Assembly: GCF_040958095.1 (NCBI RefSeq)
Contig: NC_091175.1
Coordinates: 23,221,179-23,285,178, forward strand
DNA length: 64,000 nt
Direction of reading: 5' to 3'
Source of the DNA: Procambarus clarkii
Lineage: Eukaryota > Arthropoda > Malacostraca > Decapoda > Cambaridae
The notes below the pieces were generated by a model, which saw nothing but the letters and a program-made list of their open reading frames with translations, ran no database searches and had not been told where the DNA came from. Of the stretch, positions 47,419-57,699 are shown in pieces. The stretch's first letter is position 1, and each line of letters starts with the position of its first letter. The translations under genes and the position numbers were made by a program.

Positions 47419-47659
47419 ACCTAGTAGCCAGAACGTCGTACTCGGCCTACTATGCAAGGCCCGATTTGCCTAATAAGACAAGTTTTCCCGAATTAATATA
47501 TTTTCTCTAATTGTTTTCTTATGAAATGATAAAGCTACCCATTTCTATATGTATGAGGTCAATTTTTTTTTATTGGAGCTAAAATTAACGCAGATATATG
47601 ACCGTACCTAACCAACCCTACCTAACCTATCTTTATAGGTTAGGTTAGGTTAGGTACAC

Positions 47660-49312
47660 TTCAACCTAGTACACTCTCAATTTCGATGTCATTAATCTGT
47701 GTTTCCTTGTTGGTTAACACTAAATCTAAAATATAATTTTCCCGCATTGGTTCCTTAATGTGTTGCGTAAGAAAGCTATCGTTAATTAATTCTATAAAAT
47801 CTTCTGTTTCGTTATTCCTTGTTCTGTTAATCCAGTTTATTCCACTAAAGTTAAAGTCACCCATGACACGAATACTTTTAAACCTAGATGCTTTAGATTT
47901 TTCATCCCATAGATGCTTTGCTTTCATTCTGTCTAAATTTGGTGGCCTATATATATATATATATAGGCCACCAAATAACTTTTATTATAAGATTATTTAC
48001 TTTTTCGTTTAATTCTTTCCAAATAGCTTCTGTGTTTGGCTTAGTTTGGATTCCCTCTTTGAGACTACATTTAAAATTATCCCTAACATATATGGCTACT
48101 CCCCCTCCTCGTCTAATATATCTATCTGTGTGAAATAGTTTAAATCCATTTATCTGATATTCAGCTAATAGTTCTCTATTTTCTACATTCATCCACGTTT
48201 CGATAAGTGTAACAATATCTATTTTTTCTGTGGAGACAAAAGCGTTTAATTCGTTTATTTTGTTACTTAGACTTCTACTGCACCCCATCCCGAGCGTAAA
48301 TTTGGGGGAGCCGGTCTGCCGAGCGGACAGCACGCTGGACTTATGATCCTGTCGTCCCGGGTTCGATCCCGGGCGCCGGCGAGAAACAATGGGCAGAGTT
48401 TCTTTCACCCTATGCCCTTGTTACCTAGCAGTAAAATAGGTACCTGGGTGTTAGTTAGCTGTCGCGGGCTGCTTCCTGGGGGTGGAGGCCTGGTCGAGAA
48501 CCGGGCCGCGGGGACAACAAAGCCCCGAAATCATCTCAAGATAACCTCAAGATATACATTTCATTTCTTTCATAGAAGTGTTCCCAGTTATCTACGAAAG
48601 ATATTTCATTTGATTTGCAATATCTTTCCTGCCGGCAATAGACACCAATTGCCCTCAACAACCATTCATGTCAAACTCTCTTCCTTGGAAGATTGTCACA
48701 TATGATCGGGATTCCTCCCTTGCTTCTAACTAATTCTAAGGCTGTTTTATACCTCTGAATCAGTTCCTCATTCCTAACTCGATCAACATCATTTCCTCCT
48801 GCGCTAATACAAATAATGGGATTATTCCTATTTCTAGCCATTATATCGTTCATATTGTTTATAATATCACAAATTTCAGCTCCCGGATAGCATATCCTTA
48901 ACCTGTTCCCCTTATCTCTAGCACAAAACGTTCTATCCAAATACCTTATCTGGGAATCTCCCACAACCAAAATTCACTTAGGTGCCTCCTTTACTTTCTG
49001 AGAACTTTGAGGGGCCTGCGCTTCGTTGATTCCCTTTCGAATGAACTGCAAGCTCACCACAGCACTCGTCTTCCAACACGGCAAATGAATTTGAAGTCTT
49101 TAGGGCGTCTGTAGGCGGCATTGCCAAGGTCTTCTTAAGACCCCTGTCCTTTAAGACTTTCCCCGACGAGGTCTTTTTAATACTGGTCTCCTCCTTCGTT
49201 TCTTCTCGATTTTGTTTCAGCTGTCGTACCTCCTCCCGTAGGAACCCATCTCTGCTCTCAGAGCTCCAACTAGGTTCATCAGTTCCTTCACCACACCTTC
49301 CATTATTGCAAT
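47660..49312 (-). mobile_element. CR1-like LINE 5' part: ORF1 esterase and ORF2 endonuclease remnants
   Basis: Read on the minus strand from about 49312: MEGVVKELMNL with a charged helix, then an SGNH/GDSL esterase-like domain (VVGDSQIRYLD, CYPGAEICDI, ISAGGNDV; 48970-48671), as in CR1 ORF1 proteins. Past a SINE (48302-48555) comes an APE-type endonuclease (IDIVTLIETW, HTDRYIRRGGGVAIYV; 48289-47960, then GDFNFSGINW and DLVLTNKE; about 47880-47661). Frames are broken, with a (TA)n hairpin near 47948-47968. This is the 5' end of the family whose 3' end recurs elsewhere in the window, or a close relative. Confidence 0.78.
48302..48555 (+). mobile_element. tRNA-derived SINE
   Basis: The head folds like a tRNA (GCCGG...CCGGC acceptor arms, box A-like CTGCCGAGCGGACAG, box B GGTTCGATCCC), followed by a body (AGTAAAATAGGTACCTGGGT, CGGGCTGCTTCCTGG) and a tail of ATCTCAAGATAACCTCAAG. 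Inserted in the CR1 remnant. Two diverged relatives are on the minus strand at 52090-52345 and 57238-57530. Confidence 0.88.
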
Positions 49313-49684
49313 GATAATATTTCTAAAATCGGAGTTCTTGCTAACACACCCTCTCACTGTGACTGTCGACATGAGTTTACGATGCTCTGCTCTTACTTTT
49401 ACGACATTAGTTACGAAAGTCTGCTCTCACACTTACGATAATAGTTATTCATATAATAAATTCAAAGGAAATTGTTATAGTGTCCTAACACTAAAAACAT
49501 GATCAACAGGAAAATCAATTATAATAAACTTTCACATAACAAAACTAGTGTTTGCTGACCAACAGTTAAATCAGGTTATTGGTTGAGAGCAATAATGTAT
49601 TAAAATGACCATATTGGTTGAGAGTAATAATGTATTACAATGACTATATCACATCTTGCTGTTCATTACAATTGTTGGTCTTAC
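49313..49684. other. Intron sequence with a 37-bp duplication
   Basis: TATTGGTTGAGAG.AATAATG occurs twice (about 49573-49645). Otherwise unique AT-rich sequence downstream of the 49774-49685 exon donor. Confidence 0.5.
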
Positions 49685-49774
49685 CCTCTTAATGGGTCTT
49701 CATGCCTTGGGTCGATGAAATCGACTATCTCTTCGGGATCAAATCCTTCCTCCAGTTTATTAATTGATGAAAAT
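49685..49774 (-). CDS. FBH1: FBH1-like helicase, 90-nt exon
   Basis: Acceptor GGTTTTCAG and donor GAGG/GTAAGA; entry and exit in phase 2, so it links the 53041-52848 exon (ending in CG) and the 36261-36129 exon (starting with T) in one frame. It encodes FSSINKLEEGFDPEEIVDFI and DPRHEDPLR. This linker follows SMAFAHIGRR, where family members vary most, so support comes mainly from splice signals, phase and position rather than residue matches. Confidence 0.78.
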
Positions 49775-50222
49775 CTGAAAACCAAAAGAACAAAATATGT
49801 TGGAACGACAATTTCTTTCACACCAAACATTAAGATTTTTGCTGTTTAATTTCTTACAAGCAAAAGGGTTTTACATTACATAGAAATACATAAAGAAAAG
49901 ATATTTAGGAATCTTATGAAAATATTTTCTTGCAAACACTGGACCGGAAGTTTTACAAAAATATCGATGAGGACTGTGGGGCAGGAGAATAGTTTCATTA
50001 TGAACCTGGATATCTGTAGGAGGGTCATTCAATACAACTGGCAACAACTGTAGTTTTGGGAAGTTAAAATTAACAATTACAATTCGGCAGCCAAACAGGA
50101 AGACGATCAGACACTCGACATCTTTGCTGAGTGTGTGTGGTTAAGAACATGTACCACCAACACCAGAGCTGAAGTGTGATGCTGTAGAGTGAGTGTAACT
50201 ACAGAGCAAATATTTATTGTCA
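49775..50222. other. Intron sequence without recognised feature
   Basis: AT-rich on the left, mixed on the right; nothing recognised. Confidence 0.4.
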
Positions 50223-50227
50223 TGGCA

Positions 50228-52085
50228 GCTCAACTTACAGTCTGCCCACAATGGTCGCAACCCAACTTACCGTCTGCCAACAATCGTCGGACTTAAACTT
50301 ACCGTCTGCCAACAATGGTCGCAACCCAACTTACCGTCTGCCAACAATCGTCGGACTTAAACTTACCGTCTGCCTACAATGGTCGGAGCCCAACTTACCG
50401 TCTGCCAACAATGGTCGCAACCTGTTACGGCCCTCTCGGGACGCAACGGGGTCCTTACTCTGATGTTGTTAGAGGAAGTTATATCCGACCCCAAGCCAGC
50501 AGTGGCTTTCAAGGGATGCGATCCGTGACGCAAGTAACTTAAAGGGAGTAGGGAAAGAAAGCTAAGAACTTAATATAATATAATGTCCGTCACCAATAAA
50601 TAATATATAAAACGGTTACACAAAGGGGGGGGGTATTAACACTAGACAAGGGGATTAATCCACAAATTAGTCTTCTTCTGAAGACTCTGGAGCCAGAAGC
50701 TAGGTGCTGAGTCCGCGGTGCTTTCTTCGTGGCCTCACGACGTGTCCTCTGAGAATGCCGAGCCTACCCTGGCCACAGGTCAGCCAAAACACAGGTCCAC
50801 TGAGGGCACCGTCGTGGAGGCCGTCAACCACACGTCCAGCTGGTCTGCTGGCAGGTACTGAGCCACCAAGGCTGGTACGGCCACTCCACGAACGATATAA
50901 GGGGTACGCCCTAGACAGGAGTCTCGTGTGATATCACAAATCACCCTCCTGTCCTCAATACCCCAGTGGATGATCGTCTCCAACAGTCGGTCCCGGGTAA
51001 ATCCTTTCACTGCCACTCCACTGGCAGGCTAACACACTACAGTGTTCTTCCGGGGGGACGACGTCACAACAGCTGCAGCAAGGTTCAAGGTATGGAGACT
51101 GGCTGCCTCGGGTAGACTGACTCCACTTCCATCACAGTGGTCCCAGGTCGGCTCTGTAAGCAGACACGTCATCAATAACCGGGACACTAATACACCTCAC
51201 TTACGGACTCGGGCACAAACACCTGACGTATCCAGTCCATAGATGGCGCTGTCGTCGGAGCACCACCTCACCAGAGGTCAGGAGCGGCGGTGTTGAGCGC
51301 TGAACCAGACTGGAAACTGGTCCTCGAGGCCAGTACACGCTGTCCTCACCCGGTGTCGTCGTTCGTTTGGCGGGGGTTTCGGGAGCTGACCCACAGATGG
51401 CGTAGTCGTTACTACTCCGTGCTCGGATGCTGGATCCGGGTTCGTAACACAACCCAACTTACCGTCTGCCAACAATCGTCGGACTTAAACTTACCGTCTG
51501 CCTACAATGGTCGGGGCCCAACTTACCGTCTGCCAACAATGGTCGGAACCCAACTTACCGTCTGCCAACAATGGTCGGAGCCCAACTTACCGTCTGCCAA
51601 CAATGGTCGGAGCTCAACTTACCGTCTGCCAGTGATGGTCGGAGCCCAACTTACCGTCTGCCCACAATAGTGGCAGCACGCCTTACCGTCTGCCAATAAT
51701 GGTCGGAGCTCAACTTACCGTCTGCCAACAATGGTGACAGCACTACTTACCGTCTGCCAACAATGGTGGCAGCACGACTTACCGTCTGCCAACAATGGTG
51801 GCAGCACTACTTACCGTCTGCCAACAATGGTGGCAGCACGACTTACCGTCTGCCAACAATGGTGGCAGCACGACTTACCGTCTGCCAACAATGGTAGCAG
51901 CACGACTTACCGTCTGCCAACAATGGTGGCAGCACGACTTACCGTCTGCCAACAATGGTGGCAGCACGACTTACCGTCTGCCAACAATGGTGGCAGCACG
52001 ACTTACCGTCTGCCAACGATGTTCGGAACTCAACTTACCGTCTGCCAACAATGGTCCGACCCCAACTTACCATCTGTCAACAATA
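50228..52085 (-). repeat. 32-bp minisatellite of exon donor copies (interrupted by solo LTR)
   Basis: Units of 32 bp carrying CAACTTACCGTCTGCCAACA. On the minus strand this is TTGGCAGACG/GTAAGTTG, the exact exon-intron junction of the 53041-52848 exon. Together with 52346-52847 there are about 42 units, in TGG-, GGAGCC- and GGCAGCACG-type subfamilies. A solo LTR (50423-51449) and a SINE (from 52090) are inserted. Confidence 0.92.
50423..51449 (-). mobile_element. Solo LTR, second copy (inverted)
   Basis: A 1027-bp unit, reverse complement of 27628-28661, with TGTTACGG...TTCGTAACA ends and a perfect 5-bp duplication CAACC (50418-50422 and 51450-51454). It has no internal genes. It sits inside the 32-bp minisatellite, so it is younger than the array. 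The two copies are similar throughout with scattered differences, hence of moderate age. Confidence 0.9.
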
Positions 52086-52089
52086 CTTA

Positions 52090-52345
52090 TCTAATCTTGA
52101 GTTGATTTCGGGGCTTAACGTGCCCGCGGCCCGGTCCTCGACCAGTCCTCCTTTTGTTACACTCCCCCCACCCCCCAGGAAGCAGCCCGTAGCAGCTGTC
52201 TAACTCTCAAGAACCTATTTGCTGCTAGGTAACAAGGGCATCAGGGTGAAAGAAACATTCTGCCCATTTGTCTCCGCCTCCACCGGGAATCGAAACCGGA
52301 ACCTCAGAACTACGAATCCGAAGAGCTGTCCACTCAGTTGTCAGG
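52090..52345 (-). mobile_element. tRNA-derived SINE (minus strand) inside minisatellite
   Basis: Minus-strand relative of the SINE at 48302: the tail TTGAGTTGATTTCGGGGC is at the left, the body CCAGGAAGCAGCCCG, then CGGTTTCGATTCCCGG (box B-like) and a diverged head near 52345. Units of the 32-bp array continue on both sides. Confidence 0.82.
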
Positions 52346-52847
52346 AGCCCTACAATGGTTGGAGCCCAGCTTACCGTCTGCCAACCATGGTCGAAGCCCA
52401 ACTTACCGTCTGCCAACAATGGTTAGAGCCAAATTTACCATTTGCCAAAAATGGTCGGAGTCCAACTTACCATCTACCAACAAGGGTCCGACCTCCCCAA
52501 CTTACCATCTGTAATCAATGGTTGGAGCCCAGCTTACCGTCTCCCCACAATGGTTGGGGATCAACTTACTATCTGCCAACAATGGTCGAAGCCCAACTTA
52601 TCGACTGCCGACAATGGTGGTAGCACAACTTAGTGTCAACAATAGTGGCAGAACAACTTACAGTGTCAACAATAATGGCAGCCCAACCTACAATCTGCCA
52701 ACAATGGTCGAAGCCCAATTTACCGTCTGCCAACAATGGTGGCAAAACAACTTACAGTGTCAACAATGGTGGCAGAACAACTTACAGTGTCAACAATGGT
52801 GGCAGCCCAACCTACAGTCTGCCAATAATGGAGGCAGCACAACTTAC
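52346..52847 (-). repeat. 32-bp minisatellite of exon donor copies, proximal part
   Basis: Diverged units continue right up to the genuine donor at 52848, where CAACTTAC/CGTCTGCCAA is the real exon junction. Near the exon, some units are shortened and have AGTGTCAACAATGG instead. Confidence 0.88.
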
Positions 52848-53041
52848 CGTCTGCCAATGTGGGCAAAAGCCATGGACCGAACAGTCTTTACTGTAACATT
52901 GATGGGGAATGTTTGTGAACATTGTTCCTGGAGTGACTCTGAGGGGACGAGCAGGAGAAACTTGGTGTGTGGTCGCTCCTGGCAGAACCGGCGCAAGGTT
53001 GTAGTCTTGCCCGTTCCTGCAAAGGCGTTAATCTTCACGAC
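52848..53041 (-). CDS. FBH1: FBH1-like helicase, Walker A exon
   Basis: 194 nt from acceptor ATTTCCAG to donor GACG/GTAAGT, entry phase 0, exit phase 2. It encodes VVKINAFAGTGKTTTL (helicase motif I, P-loop intact), then FLLLVPSESLQEQ (motif Ia region) and VKTVRSMAFAHIGR, closely following FBH1 (VVKIMAFAGTGKTSTL ... KTFHSMAYGHIGR, from memory). This is the strongest single match of the gene. Both splice sites have been expanded into minisatellites in the adjoining introns. Confidence 0.94.
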
Positions 53042-53410
53042 CTGGAAATAATTATATCATTCACAAGCTGGACAACCAATTATATTATCATTCACAACCT
53101 AGATAGCTATTATAACATCATTCACAACCTTGACAACTATTATAAAATCTTTCACAACCTGGATAACTATTAAAACCTCGTTCATAACCTTGAAAGTTAT
53201 GACAAGACAAGAATTATAACCATCATTCTCAGCCTGGATAACAATTATAGTATCGGTCACAACAAAGAAAATATTTATAACATCATCCACAAATAAGATA
53301 GCAATTATAACATAGTTCAGTCTGTAAAATAAGATTTACATCAGCCACAACAGGACAAAAATTACAAAATAATTCACAACAATGATAATAATTATATAAT
53401 CATTCACATG
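53042..53410 (-). repeat. Minisatellite built from the 53041-52848 exon acceptor
   Basis: About 12 units of ~31 bp around CATTCACAACCTGGATAACTATTATAA. The first is the acceptor-proximal intron itself (CCTGGAAATAATTATATCATT, which on the other strand ends in the TTTCCAG acceptor). Confidence 0.8.
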
Positions 53411-55075
53411 CAGGCGATGAGTCACAATAACGTGGCTAAAGTATGATGACCAGACCACACACTTGAATGTGAAGGGACGACGACGTTTCGGTCCGTCCTG
53501 GACCATTCTCAAGTCAGTTGTGATGAGGAAGATTGATTGATTGCTCTCTGACTCTCGAACTTATGCTCCTCTGACTTCTAACCCTTTGGATCGCCTCAAA
53601 ACTTCCTTTAACCGCAAACTAAGACACCTCTCTAGTTTTTGTCCTCCTGACTTTGATCTCATTAAACGTTTCCGTGTCATCTGCCCTTCTCTTCCTAATT
53701 TCTATGGTCTTCCTAAGACTCATAAACCTGGTGTTCCTCTTCGTCCTATCATTTCTTCACGGGGCTCTGTCAGCTATCCTCTTGCCTCCTGGCTCGCTAA
53801 AACCCTGACGCCTTACCTTGGCACTTTTTCCCCTGCCCACCTTCGTCATTCTCAGGACTTCATAGAAAGACTGCGCCTGCAACCCTCTTGTAAGATGCTT
53901 AGTCTTGATGTCGACTCTCTGTTTACTAATGTTCTGCTCGATGACGTTCTCTCTTTCCTTCGACAGAAAGCGTCTGAGGGCCTTCTTCCTCTCCCGCTTC
54001 CCACTGACGTTTTCCTCGACCTCATTAGACTCTGTGTTGACTCTAACTCTTTCTCTTTCAACGGTAAATATTACACTCAAACTTTCGGTGTCGCTATGGG
54101 TTCCCCTCTCTCCCCTGTTCTTGCTAATTTCTACATGGAATACTTCGAAACTGTTCTTCTTCCTTCTATTGATACTCGTCCCTCTCTCTGGCTTCGCTAG
54201 GTTGATGACATTTTTGCTTCATGGCCTCATGACCTTAGTCTTTTCCAGCCTTTCCTCTCCTCTCTTAACAATCTGGCTCCTTCTATTCATTTCAAAGTTG
54301 AGTGGGAATCTAATTCTCTCCTTCCTTTTCTTGACGTTCACGTTCACAGCTGTGTCCGGGTTCTCTTTCTCTGTCTACCGCAAACCCATGCACAGTGGCA
54401 TGTACATTCACTTCTTTTCCTACCATCCTCCTTCTGTTAAGAAAAGTGTCCTCGTCTCTCTCTTCCTCCGCGCTCTACGCATCAGCGACCCTCAGTTTCT
54501 TGATTCTGAAATTGTCTTTATCTACAAATCATTCTCTCGCCTTGGTTACCCTTTGCATTTCATCTACTGTGCCTACTCTCAAGCTAAACGAAATTTCTTT
54601 CATCCTAAACCTACTTCCACCACTAGTAGCACTGTACTATGCCTTCCCTTCATATCTGAACTCAAAACTTTTACCAATACCTTTCGTCCTCTTGACATTA
54701 AACTCGCCTTTCGACAAACTAACACACTTCGTAGCAATCTAGTTCACACTGCTCCTCCTGCTTCTAATGCTGCTGGTGTCTACTCTATTTCCTGTTCGTC
54801 TTGTCCTCTCCAATACTTTGGCGAAACTGGCGTACACTGAATGACAGACTTAAAGAACACAAGAGAAGTGTTAAGTCTGCAGACACAAACAATGCTCTCT
54901 TCTGCCATGTGAGGGATTCTAATCATCCCATTGATTGGTCTTCCTTCAAAATAATCTTTCCTGCCTCTACTCTACACAGACGCCGTCTTGTTGAATCGGC
55001 TTTAATACACAATGTACCCAATATGAACTTGAGTCCTGGCTTTGTTGCTGTGGACTCTTCCCTTTCACAGTATAT

Positions 55076-56093
55076 AAGAACATAAGAACATAAGAACAAA
55101 GGCAACTGCAGAAGGCCTATTGGCCCATACGAGGCAGCTCCTATTTATAACCCCCCAATCCCACTCATATACATGTCCATCCCATGCTTGAAACAATCGA
55201 GGGACCCCACCTCCACAATGTTACGCGGCAATTGGTTCCACAAATCAACAACCCTGTTACTGAACCAGTATTTACCCAAGTCTTTCCTAAATCTAAACTT
55301 ATCCAATTTATACCCATTGTTTCGTGTCCTGTCTTGTGTTGATACTTTTAATACCATATTAATATCCCCTTTGTTATGTCCATTCACCCACTTGTAAACC
55401 TCTATTATGTCACCCCTAACTCTTCGCCTTTCCAGTGAATGCAACTTAAGCTTTGTTAATCTTTCTTCATATGAAAGATTTCTAATTTGGGGAATTAACT
55501 TAGTCATCCTACGCTGGACACGTTCAAGTGAATTTATATCCATTCTATAATATGGCGACCAAAACTGAACTGCATAATCTAAATGGGGCCTAACTAGAGC
55601 AAGATATAGCTTGAGAACCACACCAGGTGTCTTGTTACTAACGCTGCGATTAATAAATCCAAGTGTCCGATTTGCCTTATTACGAACATTTATGCATTGA
55701 TCCTTTTGTTTTGAATTCTTACTAATCATAACTCCCAGATCCCTTTCGCAATTCGACTTCGCAATCTCAACACCATCTAGCTCGTATCTTGTAACCCTAT
55801 CATCATTACCTAACCTCAGAACTTTACATTTATCAGAATTAAACTGCATCTGCCAATCCTTCAACCATTTCAAAACCCTATCTAGATCAACTTGAAGTGA
55901 TAGTGAGTCCTCCTCCGAATTAATTTCCTTAGCGATTTTCGTATCATCGGCAAATTTGCAAATGTTGCTACTCAAACCTGAATCTAAATCATTTATATAT
56001 ATTATAAACAACAGAGGGCCCAGGACAGAGCCCTGAGGCACCCCACTTACAACATTTTCCCACTCTGACTTGACTCCATTTATACTAGCTCTG
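55076..56093 (-). mobile_element. CR1-like LINE copy inserted in Penelope-like element
   Basis: 5'-truncated copy with the ACATAAGAACATAAGAAC tail at 55076 and ORF2 open from GSVLGPLLF (about 56036) through FADDTKIAKEI to MSGIGGL (55145). It is nearly identical to the matching part of 40707-42381. It starts just 5' of PQGSVLG, so it covers only the last third of RT and the C-terminus. Confidence 0.92.
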
Positions 56094-56236
56094 TTTCAAA
56101 TACTCTAATCTTTCTAACATACGTGACCTTACATAAGCTTACCCTTTCCATTTACCTTTCTTTCTCTTTTCTCTTTTTTTCTGTTCATTGTCTTCTCCTA
56201 CGTCCCCTCACTTTTCTCTTCTCATAATTTTCTCCT

Positions 56237-56300
56237 TCTCTTTCGGTGGTTATAATAGGAACTGCCTCGTATGGGCCAATAGGCCCTCTGCAGTTCCTAC
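56237..56300 (+). repeat. Tail motif shared by Penelope-like and CR1-like elements
   Basis: ATAGGAACTGCCTCGTATGG and GCCAATAGGCCCTCTGCAG match the sense 3' end of the CR1-like LINE, but lie in the 3' part of the Penelope-like element, opposite in orientation to the adjacent CR1 copy. Confidence 0.75.
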
Positions 56301-56563
56301 TACTAGCCCCTCTACTACACCTTACGTTGCTCCTCATCTCTCGTGCCTATTTATTGCATGTCTCTACTTCCTCATTTGGGTTTGGAGAGTGAGTTGAGGT
56401 AGGGGGAAGATTTAGGACTAAGGAAGTTTAGATTGTGAACAGATTAGGACAGACAATTCGGTCAGAATGTTGAGTTACTTATTTGATTTTTTTTTAATTT
56501 AACACGTAGAAACGTTACTTACATGACTGGCAGTAAATAGACATATATTCTGAAATAACTTAC

Positions 56564-57158
56564 ATGACTGGCTTCTATTTTGTGGTTGATTATTCTTAGT
56601 TGTTCATGAGTAAGATGAAGAGTCTCGCTTTGGATGACTTTCTTTGTTGTCTGATGACCCACAGACACCTGCTGGTGTAGTTGACGCACAGACACCTGCT
56701 GGAGTTGACCCACAGACACCTGCTGGAGCTGTTGAACCACAGACACCTGCTGATGCAGTTGACCCACAGACACCTGCTGGAGCTGTTGACCCACAGACAA
56801 CTGCTGGAGTTGTTGATCCACAGACACCTGCTGGAGTTGTTGACCCACAGACACCTGCTGGAGCTGTTGACCCACAGACACCTGCTGGAGCTGTTGACCC
56901 ACAGACACCTGCTGATGCAGTTGACCCACAGACACCTGCTGGAGCTGTTGACCCACAGACAACTGCTGGAGTTGTTGATCCACAGACAACTGCTGGAGTT
57001 GTTGATCCACAGACAACTGCTGGAGTTGTTGATCCACAGACAACTGCTGGAGTTGTTGATCCACAGACACCTGCTGGAGATCGTTGGGATGATATGTTCC
57101 TGCAGTTCTCCATTTGTTCTCATACAGTTTCAGTGTATAATACACCAGATAGTGGTAC
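56564..57158 (-). CDS. FBH1: FBH1-like helicase exon with in-frame 27-bp repeat expansion
   Basis: 595 nt from acceptor CCTTACAG to donor TCAT/GTAAGT, entry phase 2, exit phase 0, open throughout. It begins YHYLVYYTLKLYENKW, which resembles vertebrate FBH1 HYNIFYCLYLQENS (from memory), and ends LHLTHEQLRIINHKIEASH, matching LTHEQQLILNHKM just before the Walker A exon. Between these conserved ends about 15 repeats of nine residues (QQLQQVSVG/D) are encoded by a 27-bp minisatellite. In the family this is a short linker between the F-box part and the helicase core. The repeat could instead be bypassed by an internal acceptor, but no pyrimidine-rich one is evident. Confidence 0.82.
56660..57090 (-). 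repeat. 27-bp coding minisatellite
   Basis: About 15 units (plus strand CAGACACCTGCTGGAGCTGT and seven more bases), inside the exon above. The period is a multiple of three and no frame on either strand has a stop, so length changes keep the frame. Confidence 0.92.
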
Positions 57159-57235
57159 CTGTAAGGTTATCATAGAGGTAGATTGGATAATACACTATAT
57201 GGTGGTACCTGTAATATTATCATATACGTAGATTG
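57159..57235 (-). repeat. Tandem duplication of the 57158-56564 exon acceptor
   Basis: GTGGTACCTGTAA occurs at 57153 (true junction) and 57202, giving a second ATTACAG/GTACCAC acceptor 49 bp upstream in the gene's sense. Confidence 0.75.
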
Positions 57236-57237
57236 TA

Positions 57238-57530
57238 ATCACCTAGTTGTGTTTGCAGGGGTTGAGCTCTGATCTTTCGGCCCGCCTCTCAACTGTCAAT
57301 TAATCAAGTGTTGCTAACTACTCACTACTTTTTTTTCTGGGGGTGTCACACACTCCATGAAGCAGCCGTAGCAACTGTCTAACTCCCAGATACCTATTTA
57401 CTGCTATTTAACAGGCGCATCAGGGTGAAGGAAACTCTGCCCCATTTGTTTTTCCGGCTGTGCCGGGGGAATGAACCCCGGTCCCTAGGACCACAAGTCT
57501 AGAGCGCTGTCCACTCAGCCACCACCCAAT
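57238..57530 (-). mobile_element. tRNA-derived SINE (minus strand)
   Basis: Minus strand reads GTGGCTGAGTGGACAGCG (box A), GGGGTTCATTCCCCC (box B region), the body GCAGTAAATAGGTATCTGGG and GGCTGCTTCATGGAG, with a tail at about 57240. Older than the copy at 48302. Confidence 0.83.
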
Positions 57531-57699
57531 GAATGTTGTCATTCTGGATGGGTGTTGTGTATAATACAATATCTGGTGTATTGTATAATATATCAGATGG
57601 TATTACATGTAATATTATCATAATTAAATAATTATTTTTGCCGGGGCACAGGCAGCCAATTTATACATACAGTACATGTTAGGCATATAATGAACCGCG

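Larger units (their letters stand above)
53425..56400 (+). mobile_element. Second Penelope-like element family, with nested CR1-like LINE
   Basis: A pLTR-like block (53425-53535, ACGACGACGTTTCGGTCC) leads into RT: PNFYGLPKTHKPGVPLRPII, LSLDVDSLFTNV, GVAMGSPLSPVLANFYMEY, VDDIFASW, then a Thr/Cys-rich linker, YFGETG and a GIY-YIG tail (LNDRLKEHKRSVKS ... HRRRLVESALI) to about 55070. There are several stops and frame changes. It is only distantly related to the pair at 40-46 kb. A minus-strand CR1-like copy interrupts the 3' part (55076-56093). Confidence 0.87.

Noticed and set aside
50228-52847. Possible CRISPR array (regular 32-bp direct repeats)
   Set aside because: Repeats are head-to-tail with no unique spacers, the genome is eukaryotic, and the unit is the donor junction of a nearby exon.
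56644-57231. Plus-strand Pro/Thr/Ala repeat protein and other frames over the 27-bp array
   Set aside because: All six frames are open because the unit is 27 bp and stop-free; only the minus frame that joins conserved FBH1-like residues on both sides is supported.
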